A stretch of 64,000 nt of DNA from Streptococcus sciuri (GTDB taxonomy: Bacteria > Bacillota > Bacilli > Lactobacillales > Streptococcaceae), in contig NZ_JANUXX010000002.1 in assembly GCF_024814375.1 (NCBI RefSeq), positions 1 to 64,000 of the forward strand, read 5' to 3'. Position numbers and translations under genes: made by a program. Positions within the stretch are counted from its first letter, which is position 1. Each line of letters opens with the position of its first letter. The notes below the pieces were generated by a model that was given only the letters and a program-made list of their open reading frames with translations, searched no databases and was not told the origin of the DNA. Positions 11,120 through 20,260 of this stretch are shown one piece after another.

Positions 11120-13303
11120 TTAGAGTTCAACGGTTACAACTGGGGTTTTCGCTACTTGTTTACCCTCTTTGTTTAGTATCACACTCTTAATTTCAGCAGT
11201 ATTTGTAAAGGCAACGATGATTGTTGTTTCACGTCCTGCTGCCTTGATTGCATCAAGGTCAGCTACAAGAAGCAAATCGCCCACTTCTACACGTTGACCG
11301 TCTAATACTTTAGCAGAAAATGGAGCTCCATTTAGTGCAACCGTATCAAGACCTACATGAACAAGGACTTCAAGACCGTTATCAGTCAATAAGCCGAGAG
11401 CATGTTTTGTTGGAAAGACACTGGTTACGATACCAGACACAGGTGCATAAACATTGCCATTTTCTGGTTCAACTGCAAAGCCATCACCCATCATTTTTTG
11501 TGAAAAGACAGGATCTTTGACAGCTGTAATAGGAATTACCTCACCGTCAGCTACAGAGGCAACCGTATCGCTCACCCCTTTAAACGGATTAGCTTCTGAA
11601 GGCTTGTCCTCAACTGCTCCAAGGTCGATTGTCGGAATATCAACGCCTGAATCAAGAAGATCTTGGATGTCCGATTTCAGAACATCAGCTTTTGGCCCAT
11701 ACACAGCCTGAACACCTGAGCCCTTAATAATCAATCCCATGGAGCCCGCACGTTTCCATGCATCTTCACTACCAACTTTTTTGACATCATTAACCGTTAT
11801 GCGAAGACGAGTCATACACGCATCAACATCAGCGATATTTCCTTTACCGCCAAGAAGATTGATAATGGTAACAACTTGTGAATTGACGGGAACGTCAACA
11901 CCAGCAGTTGCAGTATCCGTTGTCACATCAGAATCATCATAGTTACCGTTACGTCCTGATGTAGCAAGATTAAATCTCTTAATCATAAAATTAGAGATGA
12001 AGTACATAGCAACACCAAAAAGAGCGGTAACCCAGATAAAGTTCAACACATCTCCTAATAGTCCTGCTTTAATCGCCATTGGTACACGGGTCAAGAACTC
12101 GATATTACCAAATGAATGGACACGCAAATGAACGAGGTCAGCCATCGCAAAAGCACACCCTTGAACAACAGCGTAAACAAGATAGAGCGGAAGAGCCGCA
12201 AACATAAACATATACTCAATAGGTTCAGTAACCCCAGTCAAGAATGTTGCTGCTGCTGCCGAGAGGAACATAGACTTGTATTTGCGTTTTTTATCGTCAT
12301 CAACATTGCGGTACATAGCAAGAGTAAGTCCCATAAGAACACCAGATGCACCAATCATCTGACCGACTTTAAAACGTGCTGGAGTGACCGTGTGCAAAAG
12401 ATCATTATAAGCGGCAGTATTTCCTGAGCCTTTAAGATTGATAAGGTCAGTGACCCAAGCAAGCCACAGTGGATCTTGACCTAGCACTTGTGTCCCTCTA
12501 GCGGCACCTGTTAGGACAGTATAAGTACCACCCAGTTGTGTATAGTTCATTGGGATTGTCAACATGTGATGTAATCCAAATGGAAGGAGCAAACGCTCAA
12601 GAGTACCGTATAAGAATGGTGCTAAAAATGGTGCTGTATCTTGTGAGCTTGCAATCCACATACCAAAATCGTTGATACCTGCTTGGATAAGTGGCCAAAT
12701 GACAGCAAGAACAAGAGCTACAATTGTTGAACGTAGAATAACGACGAACGGAACGAAACGTTTTCCATTAAAGAATGAGAGAGCATCCGGAAGTTTACGG
12801 AAATTGTAGTATTTGTTGTAAGCTGTTGCACCGACAAAGCCAGAGATAATCCCAACAAAAACACCCATATTGAGCGCTGGTTGACCTAGCACGTTGATGA
12901 AATAATCTGAGATGTGCATCACTCCGCCAAAGACATTGTGAACTGTGCCTTTTCCTGAGGCGATTTGATCAACACTAACACCGTAGAAGTGACCTGTAAT
13001 CAAGTTAATCAAGATAAAGGCAATACCTGCGGCAAAAGCACCACCTGATCGCTCTTTTGCCCAACTACCACCGATAGCTAAGGCAAATAAAATATGCAGA
13101 TTGTTGATAACTCCCCATCCGATTTGGGCAATAATATTACCAACTGTCGCCAGAATATGTGAGTTAGCATTGATAAGAGGTAGTGAGTTACCAACGCTAA
13201 CCATCAAACCAGCTGCTGGCATAACAGCGATAACGACCATCAAAGCCTTGCCAAATTTTTGCCAAAATTCAAAGCTGGTCAAATTTTTGAACAACTGTTT
13301 CAT
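11120..13303 (-). CDS. ptsG: Glucose-type PTS enzyme IICBA (PtsG-like)
   Basis: Imports and phosphorylates a hexose, most likely glucose, at the cost of phosphoenolpyruvate. Domain order seen: IIC membrane domain (about residues 1-430, many hydrophobic segments, LPFGLHHMLTIP), IIB with the phospho-Cys in DVDACMTRLRI (~500), and IIA with the phospho-His in LEVLVHVGLDTVALNG (~645). It is 727 residues and monocistronic. A cre-like site lies between its promoter and start, consistent with carbon control. Glucose specificity is inferred from overall similarity. Confidence 0.88.
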   Translation of the reverse strand: MKQLFKNLTSFEFWQKFGKALMVVIAVMPAAGLMVSVGNSLPLINANSHILATVGNIIAQIGWGVINNLHILFALAIGGSWAKERSGGAFAAGIAFILINLITGHFYGVSVDQIASGKGTVHNVFGGVMHISDYFINVLGQPALNMGVFVGIISGFVGATAYNKYYNFRKLPDALSFFNGKRFVPFVVILRSTIVALVLAVIWPLIQAGINDFGMWIASSQDTAPFLAPFLYGTLERLLLPFGLHHMLTIPMNYTQLGGTYTVLTGAARGTQVLGQDPLWLAWVTDLINLKGSGNTAAYNDLLHTVTPARFKVGQMIGASGVLMGLTLAMYRNVDDDKKRKYKSMFLSAAAATFLTGVTEPIEYMFMFAALPLYLVYAVVQGCAFAMADLVHLRVHSFGNIEFLTRVPMAIKAGLLGDVLNFIWVTALFGVAMYFISNFMIKRFNLATSGRNGNYDDSDVTTDTATAGVDVPVNSQVVTIINLLGGKGNIADVDACMTRLRITVNDVKKVGSEDAWKRAGSMGLIIKGSGVQAVYGPKADVLKSDIQDLLDSGVDIPTIDLGAVEDKPSEANPFKGVSDTVASVADGEVIPITAVKDPVFSQKMMGDGFAVEPENGNVYAPVSGIVTSVFPTKHALGLLTDNGLEVLVHVGLDTVALNGAPFSAKVLDGQRVEVGDLLLVADLDAIKAAGRETTIIVAFTNTAEIKSVILNKEGKQVAKTPVVTVEL

Positions 13304-13343
13304 ATAGAGAACTCCTTTTCAGGTTACATTTAGCTCAATTTTG

Positions 13344-13397
13344 TGCAACCGTTTGCATTTGTTGACTCTATTTTATCATATTTTTTCATTTTGTAAA
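13344..13397 (-). promoter_or_regulatory. ptsG promoter with a cre-like operator
   Basis: Minus-strand -35 TTTACA (13392-13397), 16-base spacer, -10 TAAAAT (13370-13375). Just downstream lies TGCAACCGTTTGCA (13344-13357), a near-palindrome one base off the cre consensus. Its position at or after the transcript start fits repression by CcpA or another LacI-type protein. Confidence 0.55.
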
Positions 13398-13469
13398 CCT
13401 TTTCTAGAAAAAATATTTTTTATTTAGCAAGAATTTTCGCAATGACAAAAAGTACTTTTAAAGTAAGGG

Positions 13470-14222
13470 CTAACTTGACGAATGAGTTAATTCTAAGGCA
13501 TAGCTAATAGCAGAAAGAGCATACAAGGGAGCTGTCTCTGCTCGCATAATCCGAGGTCCAAGACCAACTGTTTTTGCTCCTAGTCTCTCAAATGCAGCCA
13601 TTTCATCTGGTGATATGCCCCCTTCTGGACCAAAGATAAGGAGGATTTTGTCGTTTTTAGACACATCACCTAAACTCGCCACAAAAGCTGTTTGCTCTCC
13701 TTTTTTGGCTGATTCCTCATAGGCGACAAGAACCTTGTCAAACTGCTCAAACCGTGCTAGAAAGTCTTTCTGACTAGCAAAGAGTTGCACATCAGACACA
13801 TGATTTCTCTTACTCTGTTCGGCTGCACCTAGGGCAATTTTTTCCAGTTTTTCTGCTTTTTTAGCTAATTTTTTACTGTCCCACTTGACAACCGACCAGT
13901 CAGCTGGAAAAGCCCATAACTGACTTGCCCCTAATTCAGTTGTTTTTTGAGCAAGAAACTCTAATTTATCCCCTTTAGGAAAACCGCATGCAATCGTCAC
14001 TTGAACAGGCAATTCCACCCAATCGGGCAAGGCTTTGACCAGCTTAAAACGACAGTCCAGCACATCAACTACTCGTGCCACATGTTTCACACCGTCATCA
14101 AAGACCAAGACCACCTCATCGTCCTCTTTCAAACGCATGACCTGAAACATGTGCTTAATAGTATCTTTATCTCTGATAGTGACTTCTGAACTTGCCTGTC
14201 CTTTTACAAAATACTGTTGCAT
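13470..14222 (-). CDS. rsmE: 16S rRNA m3U1498 methyltransferase RsmE
   Basis: Methylates N3 of U1498 in 16S rRNA. Seen: an N-terminal PUA-like region (MQQYFVKG...), then a SPOUT knot domain with LIFGPEGGISPDE and the C-terminal GLGPRIMRAETAPLYAL that forms the SAM site. It is 250 residues, normal. It abuts prmA with no gap. Confidence 0.95.
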   Translation of the reverse strand: MQQYFVKGQASSEVTIRDKDTIKHMFQVMRLKEDDEVVLVFDDGVKHVARVVDVLDCRFKLVKALPDWVELPVQVTIACGFPKGDKLEFLAQKTTELGASQLWAFPADWSVVKWDSKKLAKKAEKLEKIALGAAEQSKRNHVSDVQLFASQKDFLARFEQFDKVLVAYEESAKKGEQTAFVASLGDVSKNDKILLIFGPEGGISPDEMAAFERLGAKTVGLGPRIMRAETAPLYALSAISYALELTHSSS

Positions 14223-15167
14223 TTATCCTCCTACAACACCTGAAATATCCTTTGTTTTCTTGAAAACACAAGCATGCCATTCCCCTTGAATCATCAGAGT
14301 TTCTAGGAAAAATCCTGCTTTCTCAGCCGACTCTCTCACCATTTCCCACTTGGAGGCGATAATCCCACTCATAATCAAGTAACCCTCATTTTTGAGCAGA
14401 CGATAAGCATCATCTGTCAAATGTACTAAAATATCTGCTAAGATATTCGCCACAATCACATCCGCTTCTCTTTCTACTCCTCGCAAAAGGTCACCCGTTG
14501 CCACAGTGATATTATCAGTATGTTCATTCAAGTCAATATTTTCCTGAGCCACGCGCACTGCCACATCATCTAAATCATAAGCATAAATCTCTTTTGCTCC
14601 CAAAAGTGAACTAGCAATCGCTAACACACCACTTCCAGTCCCAACATCCAGCACCGTCTCACCCCCACGCAAAACCTGCGAAAGGGCAAATAAACTCATC
14701 TTCGTTGTCGGATGTGTTCCTGTTCCAAAAGCCATACCAGGATCCAGACGAATAACCTTTTCATCTGCTGTTGCTTCGTATTCCGTCCAAGACGGCACAA
14801 TCGTTAAATCGTGCGTGATACGAGCAGGTTCATAATATTTCTTCCAATTATCCGCCCAGTCTTCCTCCTCCAAATCCTGATGAGAAAAATGGACTGTTGC
14901 TGGATTGATAAAATCACTCACTTTCTCCAAACGCTTTCTCAACTCAGCTACCACATCTTCAATAGCTACATTTTCTGGATAATAAGCAATCATGGTAATT
15001 TGTTCAAGTTGCTCCTTTTCAGGCACAATCTCCCCAAATAAATCCGCTTTGTTCAAATAATCTGCCGTATCTTCAATAGCTACCCCTTGAGCGCCTTGCT
15101 CAATCAAGAGATTAGAAACAATCTCCTCTCCCTCTCTATCTAGAGTCACCTTTAACTCTTGCCACAT
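14223..15167 (-). CDS. prmA: Ribosomal protein L11 methyltransferase
   Basis: Trimethylates residues of ribosomal protein L11. Seen: an N-terminal substrate-recognition domain, the [12 protein letters not shown] block, [15 protein letters not shown], and the SAM motif [15 protein letters not shown]. It is 314 residues, typical. It sits directly upstream of rsmE and is probably co-transcribed with it. Confidence 0.96.
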   Translation of the reverse strand: MWQELKVTLDREGEEIVSNLLIEQGAQGVAIEDTADYLNKADLFGEIVPEKEQLEQITMIAYYPENVAIEDVVAELRKRLEKVSDFINPATVHFSHQDLEEEDWADNWKKYYEPARITHDLTIVPSWTEYEATADEKVIRLDPGMAFGTGTHPTTKMSLFALSQVLRGGETVLDVGTGSGVLAIASSLLGAKEIYAYDLDDVAVRVAQENIDLNEHTDNITVATGDLLRGVEREADVIVANILADILVHLTDDAYRLLKNEGYLIMSGIIASKWEMVRESAEKAGFFLETLMIQGEWHACVFKKTKDISGVVGG

Positions 15168-15176
15168 AATTACTCC

Positions 15177-16079
15177 TTATAGTTCTCTTTCTTCAATCTC
15201 TTTTAGGCTAATGCCCTCTTTATTTTTCCATTCAACTCGTCCATTAGCACTCATACCAAGAACAAACATCACTGCATAAGACGCACTATTAAAAAGCTGG
15301 TCTTCTTGTAAAACCCCATCCTTAATAAGCTGTTTTTCCATCAACTCAAGTCGCAAATCAATTATTTTTGGTGAAATGGCATGCCGAGCCTCTGCCACAT
15401 CAATCATGCTCCCTTTCAAAACAACAAATCCTTCCGATGTCTGCTTACAAGTCGCCTGAATCGCTTTGTTAGATTTCTTTGTGCGACGTTTTAAATAAAG
15501 AAGGTCGTCATTCTGACCTCTTTCAGACTCAACTGGTTCTTTCTGGTTAATCGGCACAAACAATTTATAACCTAAACTACCAATAATCATCAGAGTATTA
15601 TCGAGAATCTCGTCCAATTCTGCCTGTTTTTCTTCCGTCACATGACCAGGATTGGGGTCATTGTTATTTTTGACCACAAAACGCCCTGCCTCCTTAGCTA
15701 GATTGGTAAAGGAATTTTCCAAATAACTGATTTCTGTTGAACCAAAAGAGTTGTTTTGAGTTGTCAAAATCATGACATCATTAAAATAATCAGCATGAGC
15801 ATCTCTCGTATGCTCTAACACTCGAAAAAGAACTCCCTCACCATTTTTTCTAGTCGTTGCCTGTCCGATATAGGCCATCTCCTTTTGCGTCTCATCATCG
15901 CGACCCAAAAGAAAATAAATACCACTTTGTTTCAAGTCTTCCCTATCTTTGACATCTTTCAGATACTTACGAGGAATCTTATAAAGCACCCCTGTCCAAT
16001 TGGAGAGGGTACACTTCATTCGACCTGTCACATCACCATCCATCAGAAAAATATTGATATTTTTGCTCCTAGCCATCAA
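15177..16079 (-). CDS. GIY-YIG nuclease family protein with DUF4357-type tail
   Basis: Seen: a GIY-YIG-like core with SGIYFLLGRD (residues ~52-61) and AYIGQATT (~70-77), followed by a Glu in ENSF as expected for the catalytic Glu. The C-terminal half resembles the DUF4357 region that often follows such domains. It is 300 residues. The DNA target is unknown; relatives include host housekeeping genes and mobile-element nucleases. It abuts the DUF3013 gene, and the group precedes prmA-rsmE. Confidence 0.7.
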   Translation of the reverse strand: MMARSKNINIFLMDGDVTGRMKCTLSNWTGVLYKIPRKYLKDVKDREDLKQSGIYFLLGRDDETQKEMAYIGQATTRKNGEGVLFRVLEHTRDAHADYFNDVMILTTQNNSFGSTEISYLENSFTNLAKEAGRFVVKNNNDPNPGHVTEEKQAELDEILDNTLMIIGSLGYKLFVPINQKEPVESERGQNDDLLYLKRRTKKSNKAIQATCKQTSEGFVVLKGSMIDVAEARHAISPKIIDLRLELMEKQLIKDGVLQEDQLFNSASYAVMFVLGMSANGRVEWKNKEGISLKEIEEREL

Positions 16080-16550
16080 CTAATACCTCGGATAAGGGTG
16101 GAAATCTTTTTCATCTACCCCTGCTCTGCCATTTTCAAAAGCCTGCTCGTCCCAAGTCATGGAAAATTCTTCTGCCGTATCGTCTGCCAAAAAGTCCATG
16201 AGGTCATCTATCCCCTTATGGGCAGTTTCGGCTAGAAAATCAACAAAATAAGCTAAAAATTCGCTAGATAATCCCTTTTTCTGCTCATAGGGAATGGTTG
16301 TGAGGTAATCCCCGGCATCAACCTTAGACTTCATGGGATTGTAAAAAAGAACAGCCTCCTCAAAGAAAATATCATCTGCCGTTTCATTGCCTTCATCGTC
16401 CACTGTTGCAACGCCCGCAGCATTTTTTACCTCTAACAAAAAAGCCAACTCCACCGCATGATTCTTCTTATCCCAGTTTATCTCGTAATCATAGGGAAAG
16501 TTCCTACTCATCATTTCATCTAAAACATCTAAAAATCCGTACTTGCTCAT
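16080..16550 (-). CDS. DUF3013 family protein
   Basis: A 156-residue acidic cytosolic protein (MSKYGFLDVLDEMM... ending FHPYPRY), the conserved streptococcal/lactococcal DUF3013 type of unknown function. No membrane segment or known motif is visible. It touches the GIY-YIG gene without a gap and is divergent from rarA. The family name rests on recall. Confidence 0.65.
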   Translation of the reverse strand: MSKYGFLDVLDEMMSRNFPYDYEINWDKKNHAVELAFLLEVKNAAGVATVDDEGNETADDIFFEEAVLFYNPMKSKVDAGDYLTTIPYEQKKGLSSEFLAYFVDFLAETAHKGIDDLMDFLADDTAEEFSMTWDEQAFENGRAGVDEKDFHPYPRY

Positions 16551-16633
16551 CTTGCCTCACTTACCTTAGAATATGATAGAATATATAGATAAGTGTACCA
16601 TAAATCCCATAAAAATAACAGAAAGGACAAACC

Positions 16634-17935
16634 ATGAACGACAATCTAGCACTTCGTATGCGTCCAAAAACCATTGACCAGATTATCGGACAAAATCATC
16701 TGGTTGGAGAAGGTAAAATTATCCGCCGTATGGTAGAGACAAAACGTCTATCCTCCATGATTTTATACGGTCCCCCAGGGATTGGAAAAACCAGCATTGC
16801 CTCTGCTATTGCAGGCACTTCAAAATATGCCTTTCGTACCTTTAATGCTACCATTGACAGTAAAAAACGTCTACAAGAAATCGCTGAGGAAGCCAAATTT
16901 TCAGGCGGTCTAGTCTTGCTCCTTGATGAGATTCACAGACTAGACAAAACCAAGCAGGATTTTTTACTTCCTCTACTTGAAAATAGTACCATTACTATGA
17001 TTGGTGCAACCACAGAAAACCCATTCTTTTCAGTTACCCCTGCCATTCGCAGTCGAGTTCAGATTTTCGAACTAGAGCCTCTGACCAATGATGATATTAA
17101 AAAAGCTGTTTTAATAGCTGTCACAGACAGGAAGAGAGGTTTTGATTTTCCCATTGAACTAGACCCTGACGCTCTTGATTTTATCGCAACCAGTACCAAC
17201 GGTGACGCTCGCTCTGCCTTAAATGCACTCGAATTAGCTGTTCTCTCTACTTCTGAAGAAACAGACGGCACACGGCATATCACCCTTGATATTATGGAAA
17301 ATTGCTTTCAAAAAAGCTATATTACAATGGACAAAAGTGGAGACGGACATTATGATGTCCTATCCGCTCTCCAAAAATCCATTCGAGGAAGTGACGTCAA
17401 TGCCAGTCTTCACTATGCAGCTCGCTTGATTGAAGCTGGTGATTTACAAAGTCTAGCCAGACGGCTCATGGTCATCGCCTACGAAGACATTGGACTTGCC
17501 AATCCAGATGCTCAAATCCACACGATGGCAGCTCTTGATGCTGCTCAAAAATTAGGATTTCCAGAAGCTCGCATTCCAATTGCTAATATCGTCATCGACT
17601 TAGCACTCTCTCCGAAATCCAATTCAGCTTATATGGCAATGAACGACGCTCTTACTGATTTGCAAAAACAAGGACATCTGCCTATCCCTCGTCACATCAG
17701 AGATGGTCACTACAAAGGTAGCCAAAAACTAGGTAATGCTCAAGGTTATCTCTATCCCCATGATTTTCCTGAAAAATGGGTTGACCAGCAATATTTACCC
17801 GATAAAATCAAACACGCCAACTATTTCACCCCAAATCAAACGGGTAAATATGAACGCGCATTGTCGGCTAACAAAGAGCGTATCGACTATTTATTGAATG
17901 AAAAAAGGGCATTAAAGAATAGTACTATCCTTTAG
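16634..17935 (+). CDS. rarA: Replication-associated recombination protein RarA (MgsA)
   Basis: AAA+ ATPase related to clamp loaders that works at stalled replication forks. Seen: the N-terminal LRPKTIDQIIGQ-like start, Walker A GPPGIGKTS near residue 46, Walker B LLDEIHR, the sensor block GATTENPFF, and the C-terminal tetramerisation region (LPDKIKHANYFTP). It is 433 residues, normal. It lies just upstream of the 6S RNA gene, a conserved streptococcal arrangement. Confidence 0.95.
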   Translation: MNDNLALRMRPKTIDQIIGQNHLVGEGKIIRRMVETKRLSSMILYGPPGIGKTSIASAIAGTSKYAFRTFNATIDSKKRLQEIAEEAKFSGGLVLLLDEIHRLDKTKQDFLLPLLENSTITMIGATTENPFFSVTPAIRSRVQIFELEPLTNDDIKKAVLIAVTDRKRGFDFPIELDPDALDFIATSTNGDARSALNALELAVLSTSEETDGTRHITLDIMENCFQKSYITMDKSGDGHYDVLSALQKSIRGSDVNASLHYAARLIEAGDLQSLARRLMVIAYEDIGLANPDAQIHTMAALDAAQKLGFPEARIPIANIVIDLALSPKSNSAYMAMNDALTDLQKQGHLPIPRHIRDGHYKGSQKLGNAQGYLYPHDFPEKWVDQQYLPDKIKHANYFTPNQTGKYERALSANKERIDYLLNEKRALKNSTIL

Positions 17936-17967
17936 CAATCGTTTTCCAAAAAAATAAAATTTTCCTC

Positions 17968-17995
17968 TTGAAATTTTCTGAGAAAATGGTATCAT
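17968..17995 (+). promoter_or_regulatory. Promoter of the 6S RNA / tRNA-Lys unit
   Basis: TTGAAA (17968-17973) and TATCAT (17990-17995) with a 16-base spacer. A transcript would start near 18002, at the foot of the predicted 6S closing helix. Confidence 0.55.
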
Positions 17996-18004
17996 AGGAG
18001 TATA

Positions 18005-18196
18005 GAAATATGCTGTGGCATACGAATTCACAGCGAGTGTTGACCGACTATTTTCTGTATTTTAGGGAAACATAAGTCTTCTAACAGTGTGCAAGCCGTT
18101 CCATGCGGAAGCGACTGAAGTTAGAGCGAGTTGCCCACCTGCTTATTTGTGCGGGTTCAATACAAAACGTGAATCACGGTGCCAATACAGCAACTA
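18005..18196 (+). ncRNA. ssrS: 6S RNA
   Basis: A roughly 190-base non-coding segment whose ends pair: TGCTGT at 18011-18016 with ACAGCA at 18187-18192, flanked by further GGCA/TGCC pairing. The interior is a long imperfect rod with an open middle, the 6S shape that mimics an open promoter and binds housekeeping RNA polymerase. In streptococci the 6S gene sits between rarA and tRNA-Lys, exactly the context here. Ends are approximate. Confidence 0.8.
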
Positions 18197-18269
18197 GCCT
18201 CCTTAGCTCAGTTGGTAGAGCAGTGGACTCTTAATCCATGGGTCACAGGTTCGAGCCCTGTAGGGGGCA
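18197..18269 (+). tRNA. tRNA-Lys (anticodon CUU)
   Basis: A complete cloverleaf: acceptor GCCTCCT pairs with AGGGGGC, D-arm GCTCAGTTGGTAGAGC, anticodon loop CTCTTAA giving CUU, T-arm ACAGG-TTCGAGC-CCTGT, discriminator A. CCA is not encoded. It begins immediately after the 6S RNA. An integrase remnant lies directly beyond its 3' end. Confidence 0.97.
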
Positions 18270-18284
18270 TTATAATATGCTTTG

Positions 18285-18309
18285 AAAGCCTTGTTTTAAA
18301 GGCTTTTTT
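18285..18309 (+). terminator. Terminator after tRNA-Lys
   Basis: AAAGCC (18285-18290) pairs with GGCTTT (18301-18306), followed by a T tract. It ends the 6S/tRNA transcript. Confidence 0.6.
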
Positions 18310-18610
18310 CTTTTTTGGCACAAACCGCATTTTTCTGTGATAACTTATGACAAATAATGTCATGTTTTTTATAACGTTTTTCTTCTAAGAGATGACCGTA
18401 CGTTTTCGTTACCTGCTCAATATCTCTGTTCCCACCACATTTGAGACAATCCAAATACCATTAGCCAACAAATAATACAGCAACTTATTTACATCTGCTG
18501 ATGTCAGAACATCTATACGTTTTAACCACCTTATGCTCAAAATCAATACACTCCCAAGTCAAACCTAGATTTTCACCAGTTCGCAAAACTATTTTCAATG
18601 CTACAAGTAT
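18296..18610 (-). pseudogene. Tyrosine recombinase (integrase) remnant
   Basis: Two frames on the minus strand together carry integrase signatures. Upstream (about 18515-18604) reads LRTGENLGLTWECIDFE, matching the box I region TGxRxGExLGLTWxDIDFE. Downstream (18296-18470) reads RDIEQVTKTYGHLLEEKRY, matching the C-terminal stretch around the catalytic Tyr. The middle with box II is lost, and stop codons and frame changes separate the parts. It abuts the tRNA-Lys gene, as phage and island integrases using tRNA attachment sites often do. Family identification is by motif recall. Confidence 0.65.
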
Positions 18611-18611
18611 G

Positions 18612-18646
18612 AAAAAGACGACTTCCAATCGGAAATCGTCTTTTTT
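18612..18646. terminator. Hairpin with T tract
   Basis: A 10-bp stem, AAAAAGACGA with TCGTCTTTTT, with a 14-base loop. It lies beside the integrase remnant. From there to the ABC-F gene (18647-18872) I see no gene or clear signal. Confidence 0.6.
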
Positions 18647-18872
18647 AATATTGTTGAAGATCCTACACCTAGACTTCAGTAGCTCTTCTATGTGGCATTT
18701 TGTTTTTTTATTATATTTACTGAAATCATCTACTGATTTTCAACTACTAGGAATATCTAAATCTAGCTTAGTAGAAAAATCCTTCATACTTACTATCCGA
18801 GAAACAATTTTTGAACATTCTTCACACTGTTAAAGTGTTAAACTTGATTTATCACGAAAAATGTTATAATCA

Positions 18873-20250
18873 TCAATCATCCATTGCAGCCTTCCATATT
18901 TCTATGTCTACGACACGATTCGCTACATGCTCTATAAAGTAATAATCATGACTAACAAAAACCAAAATACCTGAAAAAGTGTTTAAAACTTTCTCACAAG
19001 CTTCGATGGTTTTCATATCGAGAAAGTTGGTAATTTCATCTAGCAGCAAAACATCCAAGTCACTGACCAACAAAGCCAAAAAGCTGATTTTCACCCGCTC
19101 ACCTTGGCTGAGGTCTTTGATTTTCCGAAAGACTTTCTCTCTTTTAAAATCCAAAAGGGCGAGTAAGGTTCTCAGCTGATTTTCATCCAAACGTCCATCC
19201 GCTTTTTTGCTCACCGCTACTAAAACGGTGTCGTTGCTATCTAGAAAATCCAGATGTCTCTGGCGAAAATAGCCAACTTTATAGGCTTTTGGAAGCACCT
19301 TCATCAAGTAATTTAAAAAAGTAGTTTTTCCAGATCCATTAGCTCCCTTGATAGCCAACCTATCACCGCTTTTAAGCGTCAAGTCTTGTGACTTCCAAAG
19401 AAGTCTCTCACCGACAAAGGCGCTGTAAGCTGGTACGACTAACTGCCTTTTCGGACGGAGACTGACCTGAGTCAAAAATGAGATGCCATAGTCCTCTGTC
19501 ACTTGCTTAGGTGGCTTGAGCTGGTTTAGCTTGTCCTCTTGTTGTGTAATCCCCTTTTGCAGTTTCTTTTGCTTGACATTGATAGTCGTTTTCACCCCTG
19601 CAATACGGTACTCAGAAGTGCTCATTTTTCTAGGCTTGCCCTTCTTCTTATCTTTCTTTTCCTTCATCTGCTGGAGCGATTTCTTGATTTTTCGCTTTTC
19701 ACGCTCATAATTTTTGAGCTCACTTTGATAATGGCTGGTCTCGTAAGCTCGCTCGATCAGATAGTCCTCATAGGTACAGTCGTACTGCTTGACTTTCCCT
19801 TGCTCAATGACCCAGATTTTAGTAGCAACTTCTTCTAAAAGTGCCCTATCATGGCTAGCGATACAAAAGCTAGACGGAGAGCGCTTAATCATGGCGACAA
19901 CTTTTTTTAAAATTGCGATTATCTAGATAAGTCGTCGGCTCATCAAGGAGGAAAAGGTCAGTGGGCGTCCTAAGAAGCTCTAAAAAATTTGCAATAGCAA
20001 GCTCACCACCACTTTTAAGGTCATCATCAGTCAATATCAGCTCACCAAAACAAGTCGAAGCATTGCTAGAAATGCTCCCCGAAAAATCTGTCAACTCACC
20101 TGATATTATCTTAAGTAGACAGGTCTTGCCAGCACCATTTTTCCCAATGAGACCGATGATATCTCCCTCCTCGATGGTCAGCTTATCTAACGAAAATAAC
20201 TCTTTTCCCTCTATCTCTAAATGAATATCCTTTAATACGTGTAATGTCAT
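18873..20250 (-). pseudogene. ABC-F protein, frameshifted
   Basis: The gene encodes a soluble twin-ATPase ABC-F protein, a class that often protects ribosomes from antibiotics. The first ATPase (start ATG 20250) has GLIGKNGAGKT and LFLLDEPTTYLD. The second part has a Lys-rich linker (~residues 80-130 of that frame), KGANGSGKTTFLN, LSQGERVK and VLLLDEITNFLD. The two frames meet at a run of seven T (19902-19908; A on the coding strand), where one base fewer restores a continuous LDNRNFKKVVAMIKR. The first ATPase also seems to lack a normal signature motif. Probably inactive; substrate class unknown. Confidence 0.75.
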
Positions 20251-20260
20251 AACAATACCT

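Noticed and set aside
18501-18833. 110-codon plus-strand ORF after tRNA-Lys
   Set aside because: No ribosome-binding site or family resemblance, and it crosses a terminator hairpin. The opposite strand carries recognisable integrase pieces.
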